Source of the DNA: Betaproteobacteria bacterium
GTDB lineage: Bacteria > Pseudomonadota > Gammaproteobacteria > Burkholderiales > JAEUOS01
DNA length: 33,893 bases
Assembly: GCA_028292405.1 (NCBI GenBank)
Contig: JAQGMJ010000050.1
Span: 1-33,893, forward strand
Direction: 5' to 3'
The translations under genes were made by a program, and so were the position numbers. Positions 8,127-15,857 of the stretch are shown here, in pieces. Positions within the stretch are counted from its first letter, which is position 1. The number at the start of each line of letters is the position of its first letter. The notes beneath the pieces are model-generated. The model saw only the letters and a list, made by a program, of their open reading frames with translations, was not told the DNA's origin and ran no database searches.

Positions 8127-8885
8127 TCAGTGCGCCTGCCGCGCCGCGCGCTGCGGGAACACGGCGATGCACAGCGCGATGAAGGCGAGCAGCAGCAGGG
8201 TGGCGGTGTAGCGGCTGAAGGCGAAGCCGCCGTTGGCCACCGGCTTGTCGAGCAGGTCGCCGAGCACCGCGCCGAGCGGGCGCGTCAGCACGAAGGCGAG
8301 CCAGAACAATAGCGTGCGCGAAATGCGCGTCCAGAAATAGGCGGCGGCCACCAGCGCCAGCAGGCCGCCGAAAATGACGATGCCCCCGCCGTAGCCCATG
8401 CCTTGCGTGTCGGCCGTCCAGTCGCCCAGCGCGGTGCCCAGCGTCTGCGAAAACATGATGGTGACCCAGTAGAACATTTCCGCCGGCGGCGAGCTGACGC
8501 TTTGCACCGAGATGCTGCCCAATGTGCGGTGCCAGAAGAAGAGGGAGGCGGCCAGCAGCGCCAGCAGCAGCGCCGAGCCGCCGGCATAGCCGATGCCCAG
8601 CGACCGGTCGGCGAAGTCGGCCAGCGTGGTGCCCACCGTGGTGCTGGCGATGATGGTGACCCAGTAGAGCAGCGGGTGAAAGCGCTTCGCCGCGATCTGC
8701 GCGCCGACGGCGGCGACGAAGAACACGGCGAATATGCCGGTGGAGACCAGGTAGCCCAGGTTCATCGACATCGAAAGCGCGTCGCCGCCGGTCTCCCCCA
8801 GCGTAGTGGCGGCGATCTTGATCAGCCAGAACAGCAGGGTGACTTCGGGGACCTTGCTCAAGGGGTGGTCGGGGCTGGAGGGCAT
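8127..8885 (-). CDS. DUF347 four-repeat integral membrane protein
   Basis: The protein has 252 residues from ATG 8885, chosen because GAGGAAACCCCACC precedes it. A longer start at 8936 lacks such a site. The protein consists of four copies of the DUF347 repeat, beginning near residues 19, 74, 139 and 194. Each has an aromatic-rich helix followed by a (T/S)xxGxxxxD motif (TTLGETGGD, TTVGTTLAD, QTLGTALGD, RPLGAVLGD). Roughly eight transmembrane helices are expected. The conserved Gly/Asp/Glu positions inside the membrane suggest a transport role, but that is inference. Its stop faces the PLD gene. Confidence 0.85.
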   Translation of the reverse strand: MPSSPDHPLSKVPEVTLLFWLIKIAATTLGETGGDALSMSMNLGYLVSTGIFAVFFVAAVGAQIAAKRFHPLLYWVTIIASTTVGTTLADFADRSLGIGYAGGSALLLALLAASLFFWHRTLGSISVQSVSSPPAEMFYWVTIMFSQTLGTALGDWTADTQGMGYGGGIVIFGGLLALVAAAYFWTRISRTLLFWLAFVLTRPLGAVLGDLLDKPVANGGFAFSRYTATLLLLAFIALCIAVFPQRAARQAH

Positions 8886-9020
8886 GGTGGGGTTTCCTCG
8901 AACGGGTGATGTCGGCGGCGCCGGCAGGCCGGGCAATGCGTATAGACCCGACGCGGGGAGTGTAAGTTCTGCCCGCCGCCGCGCGACCCTGGCGGCCGCC
9001 GCTGTCCGGAAATCTGATCT

Positions 9021-9128
9021 GCGCGTTTATACGGTATTTCGTATAATCTGCGAATATTCGTTAAAACGTATATTTTTTGTTTATTCGTTAAAACGTATAT
9101 TGACGCTTTATGCGTTTTAGCGTATAAA
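9021..9128 (+). promoter_or_regulatory. hipBA operator array: four 18-bp palindromes at 27-bp spacing
   Basis: Four 27-bp units tile this stretch exactly. Each holds an 18-bp imperfect palindrome of the form TATNCG-N6-CGTATA, at 9028-9045 (perfect arms TATACG/CGTATA), 9055-9072, 9082-9099 and 9109-9126. Units 2 and 3 are identical over 20 bp. E. coli HipB binds TATCC-N8-GGATA sites, which span the same 18 bp, so these are very likely the HipB/HipBA autoregulatory operators. The last site covers the -10 element of hipB. Confidence 0.9.
9100..9128 (+). promoter_or_regulatory. hipBA promoter (leaderless)
   Basis: A -35 TTGACG (9100-9105) and a -10 TATAAA (9123-9128) are separated by 17 bp. Only six bases lie between the -10 and the ATG of hipB at 9135, so transcription should begin at or next to the start codon. 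No Shine-Dalgarno sequence is present, in agreement. Operators 3 and 4 abut the -35 and overlap the -10. Confidence 0.7.
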
Positions 9129-9134
9129 TAACGA

Positions 9135-9392
9135 ATGGCCCATCTTCAACTCGCCCGGGACCCCAGACAGGCCGGGAACATCATCAGGAACGCCCGCAAG
9201 GCCCTCAACCTCAGCCAGGGAGAATTGGCGGAGAAAGTAGGGACGCGCCAGGCGACCATATCCCTGATCGAGAGCGGGTCGGGAGCAACAAGGCTTGAGA
9301 CCATTCTCGCCATTCTGGCGGCGTTGGATCTGGAACTGACCATAGGGCCGCGCTCCAGGGGCCCGCGCTTTGACGCCGGAGGGCCGCAGTAA
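9135..9392 (+). CDS. hipB: HipB-like antitoxin, XRE-family DNA-binding protein
   Basis: This 85-residue protein has a helix-turn-helix of the Cro/CI type (residues about 15-70: IIRNARKALNLSQGELAEKV, then TRQATISLIESG). It is the expected size for HipB (88 residues in E. coli). It should bind the four upstream palindromes, repress its own operon and neutralise HipA by complex formation. The ATG at 9135 lacks a ribosome site and probably starts a leaderless message. The stop TAA (9390-9392) overlaps the ATG of hipA by one base, giving coupled translation. The base composition is lower in GC than the neighbours, consistent with acquisition by transfer. Confidence 0.92.
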   Translation: MAHLQLARDPRQAGNIIRNARKALNLSQGELAEKVGTRQATISLIESGSGATRLETILAILAALDLELTIGPRSRGPRFDAGGPQ

Positions 9393-10762
9393 TGGCGCGA
9401 AAACCTGCCCACGCGCCGCTTAAGGTCCTTCTGAATAACCGCCTCGTCGGCCACCTTCGCAAAGAGGCCGGCGGCGCGGTCGAATTCACGTACGACGAAG
9501 GCTGGATCGAATGGGAGGGAAACCTTCCCATTTCCCTCTCTTTGCCGATTCGCAAAGACCCTTACAAGGGTGAGAAGGTTATTGCCGTCTTCGACAACCT
9601 TCTGCCGGATTCGGAGCAGCTCAGAAGGCGGGTCGCTGAAAAAGTCGGGGCCGCCGGAACGGACCCTTACAGTCTTCTCGCTCAAATCGGACGTGATTGT
9701 GTCGGCGCCCTGCAGTTTCTAGGCGCGGACGACAACACTGAATACGGCAGCCCGAAAATCGAAGGCGAGGAAATCAGCGGGGAAGACATTGAGATTCTCC
9801 TCAAAGACCTTGCACGCGCGCCACTGGGACTCGACCGCGACCAGGATTTCCGGATATCCGTCGCCGGAGCGCAGGAAAAGACCGCCCTCCTCCGGTACGA
9901 GGGAGCATGGCTCAAGCCCCATGGGACAACGCCGACAAGCCATCTCTTCAAGACGCAGATCGGAACACTGCAAAACGGCCTCGACCTCTCGAACAGTGTG
10001 GAGAATGAATACTATTGCCTGGCGCTTCTCCGCCGCTTCGGTCTCGATGTCGCCAAGGCCGAAATAAAGACATTCGGCAAGACAAAGGCCCTGGTCGTCG
10101 AACGCTTTGACCGGATCTGGACCGGGGACAAACGCCTCGTCCGCCTGCCGCAGGAAGATTGCTGCCAGGCATTGTCAGTTCCCTCTACTCGAAAATACGA
10201 GAACGACGGCGGCCCGGGAATTGTGAAAATCCTCAAGCTGCTTCAGGGCGCGGACAGCCCATCTGACGACCAACTCGCATTCCTGAAAGCACAAATCATT
10301 TTTTGGCTTATCGGCGCAGTGGACGGGCACGCAAAGAACTTCAGCATCTATCTTTTGCCCGGCGGACGATTTGGCTTGCAACCCTTCTACGATGTCATCA
10401 CGGCCCAGCCAAGCCTGGATAAGGGGCAGGTGCAGAAAAAGCAAATGAAGCTGGCGATGGCTGTTGGCGACGGGCGCCATTACAAGCTGGAGGAAATCCA
10501 GCCACGCCACTACTTTCAGACTGTCCGTCAGGCGGGACTTTCACAGACGCTTGTTGAACTCGCCTTTTCCGAGGTATCGAAGAATGCGGAAAAGGCGCTG
10601 CAGGAAGTCGAGCAAGACATGCCGAAGGATTTCCCGGCGTTCATCCATGCATCGGTTGCGGCATCCGTCGCGGCGAGGTTGAGGACCTTCGAGTACGTAG
10701 CCGACGACGAAAGTAAACGGAGAACAAAAGTGGCGGCTAAGCGAAAGGCAGACGGAGCGTAA
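9392..10762 (+). CDS. hipA: HipA serine/threonine kinase toxin
   Basis: The 456-residue protein is closely similar to E. coli HipA along its whole length. FDNLLPDS and IGRDCVGAL are in the N-subdomain. The Gly-rich loop ISVAGAQEKTALL carries Ser156, equivalent to the autophosphorylated Ser150. LPQEDCCQ, KYENDGGPGI, the catalytic GAVDGHAKNFS with Asp311 (E. coli Asp309) and the metal-binding Asp334 in YDVITA (E. coli Asp332) are all present. In E. coli HipA phosphorylates glutamyl-tRNA synthetase GltX, which triggers the stringent response and persistence. The same target is likely here but not shown. All key residues are intact, so the toxin is predicted to be active. The C-terminus has a basic tail (KRRTKVAAKRK). 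The gene is less GC-rich than its surroundings. Confidence 0.94.
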   Translation: MARKPAHAPLKVLLNNRLVGHLRKEAGGAVEFTYDEGWIEWEGNLPISLSLPIRKDPYKGEKVIAVFDNLLPDSEQLRRRVAEKVGAAGTDPYSLLAQIGRDCVGALQFLGADDNTEYGSPKIEGEEISGEDIEILLKDLARAPLGLDRDQDFRISVAGAQEKTALLRYEGAWLKPHGTTPTSHLFKTQIGTLQNGLDLSNSVENEYYCLALLRRFGLDVAKAEIKTFGKTKALVVERFDRIWTGDKRLVRLPQEDCCQALSVPSTRKYENDGGPGIVKILKLLQGADSPSDDQLAFLKAQIIFWLIGAVDGHAKNFSIYLLPGGRFGLQPFYDVITAQPSLDKGQVQKKQMKLAMAVGDGRHYKLEEIQPRHYFQTVRQAGLSQTLVELAFSEVSKNAEKALQEVEQDMPKDFPAFIHASVAASVAARLRTFEYVADDESKRRTKVAAKRKADGA

Positions 10763-10887
10763 AGCTGCTTTCCATGGGAGCCGGATTCCGTGACGGCCGG
10801 ACTTCGTCTTTCGGCCTTCGATGACAACAAGACAAAAACCGCCACGTCCTGCCTGCCGTAGCGGGCACGGGATATTTCCGGCGTAAT

Positions 10888-10945
10888 GCGGGTCAGAGCC
10901 TGATCCCTCATAAAAGCGCCGCCCCGGTGTCAGACCCGAGCGCAT
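10888..10945. repeat. Degenerate GGGTCAGA-type palindromic repeat
   Basis: CGGGTCAGAGCCTGATCC and, 20-odd bases on, GGTGTCAGACCCGAG form imperfect inverted arms. The core GGGTCAGAG is shared with the strong palindrome at 13041-13100. It is placed in the gap between hipA and the MATE gene and may be a degenerate REP-like element. The assignment rests on short matches. Confidence 0.35.
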
Positions 10946-10949
10946 AGAA

Positions 10950-12374
10950 ATGAACGCTGCCAAGCGCAAAGCCTTGTTTCTCGAAGGCCCGATTCCCCGG
11001 GCATTGGTGACGCTGGCCATCCCCATCATCCTCGGCAACCTGCTGCAGACCGGCTACCAGCTGACCGATGCCTTCTGGGTGGGGCGCCTGGGCGCATCAG
11101 CGGTGGCGGCGGTGTCGGTGAGTTTTCCGGTGACTTTCCTGGTGATCGCGCTGGGCTCGGGCCTGGCGATGGCGGGGGCGACGCTCTCCGCGCAGTACAT
11201 GGGCGCGGGGCGGCAGGACATGGTGAACCACGTGGCGGCGCAGACCATGCTGATGGTGGTGGTCACTTCCGTCGTGCTGGGCGCGCTGGGCTTTGCGCTG
11301 GCGCCGGCGCTGCTGCACCTGCTGGGAGTGGCAAGCGACGTATACGAGGGCGCCCTGGGCTTTTTGCGGGTGTCCTTCGTCGGCATCATTTTCGTTTTCG
11401 GCTATGCGATGTTCCAGGCGCTGATGCGCGGCGTCGGGCAAACAAGGGCGCCGTTATACATCGTCCTGTTCACGGTGCTGCTCAACTTCGCGCTGGACCC
11501 GCTGTTCATCTTCGGCTGGGGGCCGGTGCCGGGCTACGGGGTGATGGGCGCGGCGCTGGCGACGCTGATCACGCAGGCGCTGGCGGCGGCCATCGGCATC
11601 GTGGTGTTGCTGCGCGGACGGCACGGCATCAAGGTGGCGCTGTCGGACTTCATGCCGGATCTGCCGTACATCAAGCGCGCGTTCTTTTTGGGCTTTCCCG
11701 GCTCGGTGGAGTTGTCCACGCGCGGCCTGGGCCTGGTGGTGATGTCGTTTCTCGTCGCCAGCTTCGGCACCATGACGATCGCGGCCTACGGCGTCGGGTC
11801 GAACGTGCTGCAGGTGATCACGATACCGGCGATGGGCCTGTCGATGGCGGTCTCCACGCTGGTCGGGCAGAACATCGGCGCGGGCAATGTGGAGCGGGCG
11901 GCGCGCATCACTTACCTCGGCACGCTCGCCGGGTTTGCGCTGCTCACTTGCGTGGGGGTGGTCGCGTATTTCGCGGCGCCCTGGATCGTGGCGTTTTTCG
12001 TGCCCAACGAGGCGGGCGTGATCGAGAACGGCGCGCGGTTCATCCGCATCATGTGCCTGGCCTGGGGCGGCATCGGCGTGCAGCTTAGCGTGGTGTCGGC
12101 GTTTCGCGCTTCCGGCAACATGCTGTCGGCGATGGTGATCGCGCTGGTGTCGCAATGGATGATCCAGTTTCCGCTCGCCTACGTGCTCTCCAAGCACACG
12201 GTGCTGGGGGCGGAAGGGCTGTGGTGGTCCTTCCCGGTCACCAACGTGGCGGTGGCGCTGATCTCGATCGCCTGGTTCGCGCGCGGCGGCTGGAAAAAGA
12301 CGCGGCTGACCGAAGAGGACGACGAAGTGGCGAAGGTGACGCAGGAGGTGATGACGGAGGAGGGGATACGCTAA
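10950..12374 (+). CDS. MATE family multidrug/sodium antiporter
   Basis: This 474-residue protein has about twelve hydrophobic segments arranged as two homologous halves, the hallmark of MATE transporters. Characteristic stretches are IPIILGNLLQTGYQLTDAFW near the N-terminus, GAGRQ after the second helix, and AMGLSMAVSTLVGQNIGAGN in the second half, the usual MATE position for VGQNxGAGN. It should export cationic drugs or metabolites from the cytoplasm using a Na+ or H+ gradient. The C-terminus is acidic and cytoplasmic (TEEDDEVAK). It stands alone downstream of hipBA. Its GC content is again that of the host. Confidence 0.92.
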   Translation: MNAAKRKALFLEGPIPRALVTLAIPIILGNLLQTGYQLTDAFWVGRLGASAVAAVSVSFPVTFLVIALGSGLAMAGATLSAQYMGAGRQDMVNHVAAQTMLMVVVTSVVLGALGFALAPALLHLLGVASDVYEGALGFLRVSFVGIIFVFGYAMFQALMRGVGQTRAPLYIVLFTVLLNFALDPLFIFGWGPVPGYGVMGAALATLITQALAAAIGIVVLLRGRHGIKVALSDFMPDLPYIKRAFFLGFPGSVELSTRGLGLVVMSFLVASFGTMTIAAYGVGSNVLQVITIPAMGLSMAVSTLVGQNIGAGNVERAARITYLGTLAGFALLTCVGVVAYFAAPWIVAFFVPNEAGVIENGARFIRIMCLAWGGIGVQLSVVSAFRASGNMLSAMVIALVSQWMIQFPLAYVLSKHTVLGAEGLWWSFPVTNVAVALISIAWFARGGWKKTRLTEEDDEVAKVTQEVMTEEGIR

Positions 12375-12471
12375 GGCGTATGCGCCCACCTCGTCCGCGA
12401 AGCGCCATAGCGCCGGCTCGCAGGCGAAGGCGCTGCGGCGTCGCCCGCGCGAAGGCGCCTTGCCACGCCGC

Positions 12472-12627
12472 TTAACGCCAGCCCGTGTTCCCAGTGTCGT
12501 CCCGGCCATAGCCCATGCTCGCCAGCATGCGCCGCAGCAGGGTCGCCAGGCCCATCGCCAGAAAGCCGAAGCCCTGGGTCTTGAGGCGGGAGTGGTGGGT
12601 TTTGGCGGACCTAGGCAAACAGCTCAT
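12472..12627 (-). CDS. Possible small ORF overlapping the end of the upstream gene
   Basis: A 51-codon frame runs from ATG 12627 to TAA 12472. Its first 17 bases overlap the end of the small membrane-protein gene in another frame. The product has a short hydrophobic stretch (GFGFLAMGLATLLRRMLASM) and a polar tail ending NTGWR. The overlap could allow coupled translation. Nothing is recognised and this may be a chance frame. Confidence 0.25.
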   Translation of the reverse strand: MSCLPRSAKTHHSRLKTQGFGFLAMGLATLLRRMLASMGYGRDDTGNTGWR

Positions 12628-12883
12628 CGAGCCCGTAGCCGGTCAGCCACGCCGTCACCAGGAACAGCGCACCGATGCCGAAGACCACGGAGACCCGGAT
12701 ATCGCCGGCGGTCTCCCCGTCGACGGCAAACAGCATCCAGCCGCACATCGCGGTCGTTATCAGGAAGAACTCGATGGTGTTGGAGCGCGTCGCCGGCGGT
12801 TGATGGCAGCCGCCGAACATGTGCATCAGCCCGAAGCAAAAAAGCCCGGTGATGATGAACAGGAAAACGATATTGCGCGGCAT
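12611..12883 (-). CDS. Small inner-membrane protein, unknown function
   Basis: The protein has 90 residues with three hydrophobic helices (IVFLFIITGLFCFGLMHMFG, IEFFLITTAMCGWMLFAV, VSVVFGIGALFLVTAWL). The start ATG at 12883 is preceded by GGAGGCAGGC, a good ribosome site. The segments are strongly hydrophobic and free of low complexity, which supports a real gene. No family is recognised. Confidence 0.65.
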   Translation of the reverse strand: MPRNIVFLFIITGLFCFGLMHMFGGCHQPPATRSNTIEFFLITTAMCGWMLFAVDGETAGDIRVSVVFGIGALFLVTAWLTGYGLDELFA

Positions 12884-13040
12884 GCCTGCCTCCGGCGGCC
12901 GGGCCCGGTTGGGTGCGCGTGAAGGGCAGCCGCGTTGCTGTTCTGCGGCTTATATTACACGCGTGGGAGCGGCTGTGAAGGGGTGTGCCGGGTTTGAAAA
13001 AGCCCGCGTTGCGGGCGCGCGGGCAGCACGCTTCGTTGCG

Positions 13041-13100
13041 AAAATCGGGGTCAGAGTCACTTTCGCAGAAACTGGAAGTGGCTCTGACCCCGATTTTTTT
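13041..13100. repeat. Long palindrome AAAATCGGGGTCAGAG..., REP-like and terminator-like
   Basis: Left arm 13041-13064 and right arm about 13075-13100 are inverted repeats matching at about 22 of 24 positions, around a short centre (GCAGAAACT). The right arm ends in seven T residues, so it may also terminate transcription. GGGGTCAGAGTCACTTT-type palindromes recur in many proteobacterial genomes near REP-associated transposases. No such transposase is in this window, so the link is inference. Confidence 0.7.
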
Positions 13101-13139
13101 CGGAGTCGGCGCGCTCTGGTCAAGAGCGCGCGTGCGTGC

Positions 13140-13646
13140 CTAGTGGCTCGCGGCCACGCGCACTTCGCCCTCGGTGCCGATGCCGGGGCGCTTGCCGGTC
13201 ATCGCGGCCTTGGTCATCTCGTAGAGCTGGGTGAGCTTGTTTTCCTTCACGTCCCAGTAGTGGGCGTGGCTGATGCGCACGCACAGCAGGGCCAGGTCGG
13301 GGTCGGTTTCGCCGCTGGGAAAGTACGCCTGCACGGGTTTGCTCCAGAGCTGCTTCTTTTTCGCCGCGTCTTCGACGATGGAGGCGGTGCCGGAGACGGA
13401 GACATAGCTGTCCTTGCCCGGGTGCGCATAGGCGAGGTTGACCTGCGGGGCGCGCGCGGTGTCGAGCGCGGGCTCGCTGGTGCGCGAGATGAAGAACCAC
13501 AGGGTGTCGTCGTGGTCGATGCTCTTGTTCATGGTGGTCACCGGGCGCGAATGCAGGTGGCCGTTCGCATGCGAGGTGGTGAGCATGGCGAACTTGATGT
13601 CCTTGATCAGGTCCCAGAGGGTTTCGCGGGGGGTGGGCGTGCTCAT
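13140..13646 (-). CDS. Pyridoxamine 5'-phosphate oxidase-like general stress protein
   Basis: The 168-residue protein belongs to the split-barrel flavin-binding group of general stress protein 26 (COG3871). Supporting segments are FAMLTTSHANGHLHSRPVTT near the N-terminus, DDTLWFFISRTSEPALDTAR in the middle, VNLAYAHPGKDSYVSVSGTA and the C-terminal HAHYWDVKEN. Members bind FMN or F420 in the cytoplasm and are induced by stress, and most have no assigned substrate. The start ATG is preceded by AAGGAAATCAC. It is a single-gene unit with a terminator hairpin of the neighbouring gene just upstream. Confidence 0.88.
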   Translation of the reverse strand: MSTPTPRETLWDLIKDIKFAMLTTSHANGHLHSRPVTTMNKSIDHDDTLWFFISRTSEPALDTARAPQVNLAYAHPGKDSYVSVSGTASIVEDAAKKKQLWSKPVQAYFPSGETDPDLALLCVRISHAHYWDVKENKLTQLYEMTKAAMTGKRPGIGTEGEVRVAASH

Positions 13647-13663
13647 GTGATTTCCTTTGCTTG

Positions 13664-13690
13664 AAAAGGCGGGCCGCCCTGCGGCGGCCC
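13664..13690 (-). terminator. Rho-independent terminator of the upstream secreted-protein gene
   Basis: On the minus strand the perfect 8-bp stem GGGCCGCC/GGCGGCCC with a four-base loop is followed by CGCC and TTTT. It lies downstream of the gene at 13798-14181 and just ahead of the PPOX gene. Confidence 0.6.
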
Positions 13691-13797
13691 GGTGTTGCGT
13701 CTGCTGTGGAGGTTGCGCCTGCTGTGGCGATTGCGCCTGCTGCCGCTTATGCGCGCGTTTGCGCGCGTTTACGTTCGCCGCGGCGCTTCTTCGGCCC

Positions 13798-14181
13798 TTA
13801 CTTCAGCGAAGACGGATTGGTGGTGGTGGTGGCGTTGCTGCCGCTGCCGGCCGCGTCGGCGCCGGTGGTGCCGCTGCTGGCGCTGCCGGTGGTCTGGGCG
13901 GCATTGCCGCTGGCGCTGGTGTCGCTGTTCATCTTCGACTTCTTCGCCTTCCTGGCTTTCGGCGCCTTGGCCGGCTTGCTCATGCTGTCGGTGCTGCCGT
14001 TGCCGCTGACGCTGGCGCTACCGGTGTTGGCGGCGGCGGGGCCGCCGGAGGTGCCGGTGGTGCCGCTGCTGCTGGAGCCCTGGGTGTTGCTGCCGGTACC
14101 GGCGGCGTTCTGCGCATACACGGGGGCGGCCAGCGCGAATGCCAGGACCGGCAGGGCGATGAGGGTGAGCTTTGATTTCAT
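13798..14181 (-). CDS. Secreted Ser/Thr/Gly-rich low-complexity protein with basic patch
   Basis: The protein has 127 residues. A clear signal peptide (MKSKLTLIALPVLAFALAAP) ends VYA-QNA. The mature part is almost entirely Ser, Thr, Gly, Ala and Asn, with a short lysine-rich island (KPAKAPKARKAKKSKM) in the centre. Its composition is that of a disordered periplasmic or extracellular protein. Function is unknown; the basic island may bind polyanions, but that is speculation. A terminator follows at 13664-13690. Confidence 0.7.
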   Translation of the reverse strand: MKSKLTLIALPVLAFALAAPVYAQNAAGTGSNTQGSSSSGTTGTSGGPAAANTGSASVSGNGSTDSMSKPAKAPKARKAKKSKMNSDTSASGNAAQTTGSASSGTTGADAAGSGSNATTTTNPSSLK

Positions 14182-14369
14182 GGTATGTCTCCGGGTTGAC
14201 TGTTAGGCATGCCTCTCCGAAGCGGAGAGCCTTTTGCCACGCTTGCACAATGAACCTGCGGCGCCGCCCGGTCTGTGGGAGCCGGCGGGAAAGCGCTGTA
14301 GGAAAGGGCCGACCACGGTCCCTCGCGCTGGCCTGCGTGCCGGAGCCGGGGCTACCGGGCACGCCCCGC

Positions 14370-14408
14370 AAAAAACGCAGTCGCGCTGTCGGAGAAAGCG
14401 CGATTGCG
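14370..14408 (-). terminator. Strong rho-independent terminator with no obvious gene upstream
   Basis: Read on the minus strand, CGCAATCGCGCT and AGCGCGACTGCG pair at 11 of 12 positions around a nine-base loop, followed directly by TTTTTT. No coding gene precedes it on that strand for at least 450 bp. Confidence 0.75.
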
Positions 14409-14510
14409 TCGTGATCCGGTCAATCGCCCGCGCGCCTGCGCCGATCGGCGGCGCGGCGCTTCCATGCGGACCAGGCCAATAGGCCGAATGGCGGGCTCGC
14501 ACGGGCGCGC
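14370..14510 (-). ncRNA. Candidate small RNA ending in a strong terminator
   Basis: The minus strand carries TACAAT at 14519-14514, then about 100 bp without a credible gene. It then has a 12-bp hairpin with one mismatch (arms 14408-14397 and 14387-14376) and six T residues at 14375-14370. An RNA of about 140 nt would fit. The -35 region is poor, so this is a candidate only. Confidence 0.3.
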
Positions 14511-14881
14511 CGCATTGTAGTGCTGACACATGGCCCCGCTACAGTAAGCGACGCTCCGCGGTTGTCCCGCGAGCCTGGCTGTCCGCAACTTTTTTCCGCG
14601 GGCCGGTGTTTTAAGGCCGTTGTCGCGTCCAGGCGCGGCGCGGCGCGGGCGCGCGCTGCCGCGTGCGCCCCTAACGCTCAGCGTGTTGCACCCGCTGCAA
14701 CCCGTAAAAAGTAGCGGATTTTCGCCTTGCTGTTCGCCTGCTGGCTGATGCGTATCGTGCTTATGATTTGCCCAGGTTTTCGCAGCATCGCGTTGTCGTT
14801 CTTTCCGCTTGTTCTGCTTGTTGCGCGTGTTCTGCTTTTCGCCCGGCGCCCCGTCCACTTTTTCGAGATCACACCGACCCC

Positions 14882-15631
14882 ATGAAACTTCCACGCTTGC
14901 GCTTTTGCGCCGCCCTCCTCGCTCCGCTGCTGCTGCTCGCGCCCGCGCTGGCCCAGGCCCACGGCGGCGGCCACGCCGGCATGTCCTGCTCCGGCCATGA
15001 GTATTCCTCTTCCTTCATCGTCGTCTCGATGCAATGCGCCGGCGACTTCGCGATCAGCGGCGGCAGCATCAGCTCGCCGCTGGGCGTGATCGTGCGCTCC
15101 GGCGGCGACCTCTCGCTTAGTGGCGTCAACGTCAGCGCGCCTTTCGTCGAGTTCATCTCGCAGGGCGCGCTCAGTTTCGGCGGCGGCGGCAAGCTCGACG
15201 GCAGCACCTGGAGCATTCTCGACGGCCAGTTGAGCGCGGTGGGCAGCCACACCACGCAGCCGGTGGTGGTCAGGTCCGGCTCCGAAGTCTTCACCGGCCT
15301 GCCTTCGCACCCGCTGGCCACCGCCAGCACCCTGAGCTGGGAAATCTTCAGCACCGGCACCGACTGCGGCCCCTTCTTCGACCTGCCCGGCCACGGCGCG
15401 CTCGACCTGCACGCCGGCGCCGACCTGATCGGCCTCTACTTCGGCGCGCTGGCCCTGGCCGCCGATCTCACCAGCGGCAGCGGCTCCATCTTCATCGAGA
15501 TCGCCGGCCACGGCGGCGCGCTGATCACCCTGAGCCCGGTGGCCGCGGTGCCGGAGCCCGGCACCTGGGCGCTGATGCTGCTGGGCCTGGCCGGGCTGCT
15601 GCTGGCGGCGCGGCGCGGACGCCGGGCCTAG
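14882..15631 (+). CDS. PEP-CTERM sorted, secreted Gly/Ser-rich protein
   Basis: This 249-residue protein starts at ATG 14882, chosen because a signal peptide begins there (MKLPRLRFCAALLAPLLLLA, cleavage near AQA-HGG). The middle is Gly/Ser-rich with beta-repeat character. The C-terminus is a textbook PEP-CTERM tail: VPEPGTWALMLLGLAGLLLA then AARRGRRA. Such proteins are exported, then cut and processed by an exosortase (EpsH/XrtA family) for release or attachment to extracellular polysaccharide. No exosortase gene lies in this window. Two cysteines near the N-terminus and one near the middle are notable. The gene stands alone with a long upstream region. Confidence 0.9.
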   Translation: MKLPRLRFCAALLAPLLLLAPALAQAHGGGHAGMSCSGHEYSSSFIVVSMQCAGDFAISGGSISSPLGVIVRSGGDLSLSGVNVSAPFVEFISQGALSFGGGGKLDGSTWSILDGQLSAVGSHTTQPVVVRSGSEVFTGLPSHPLATASTLSWEIFSTGTDCGPFFDLPGHGALDLHAGADLIGLYFGALALAADLTSGSGSIFIEIAGHGGALITLSPVAAVPEPGTWALMLLGLAGLLLAARRGRRA

Positions 15632-15857
15632 GCGCCCGTTTCAGCCGCGGCAGGAATCAACACCGGCGCTGTTGCCGGCGCCCGCCGGCGGCCTGCGCGC
15701 GGTCGTGTGCGCGGCGCTACCTTGCGTCAACCGGCTGCGTACGCCGCGCCACGCTGCCTGAACCGCCGCGTATGCGCGCCACCGCTCTTGAACCGCCGCG
15801 CATGTCCGCGGCGGTGTGCGTTAACATGCGCGCCTGTTGAATTTCTTGCGAGCCGAA

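Larger units (their letters stand above)
14182..14881. other. 700-bp non-coding region
   Basis: No frame here has convincing coding character. It contains a hairpin (CTCTCCG-AAG-CGGAGAG, 14213-14229, followed by CCTTTT on the plus strand), a strong minus-strand terminator (14370-14408) and a minus-strand -10-like TACAAT (14514-14519) upstream of that terminator. The last 200 bp are richer in T and lead into the PEP-CTERM gene. Confidence 0.5.

Noticed and set aside
14352..14894. A 180-codon minus-strand frame
   Set aside because: It runs through the strong terminator and has Arg-rich shadow composition; no ribosome site or domain.
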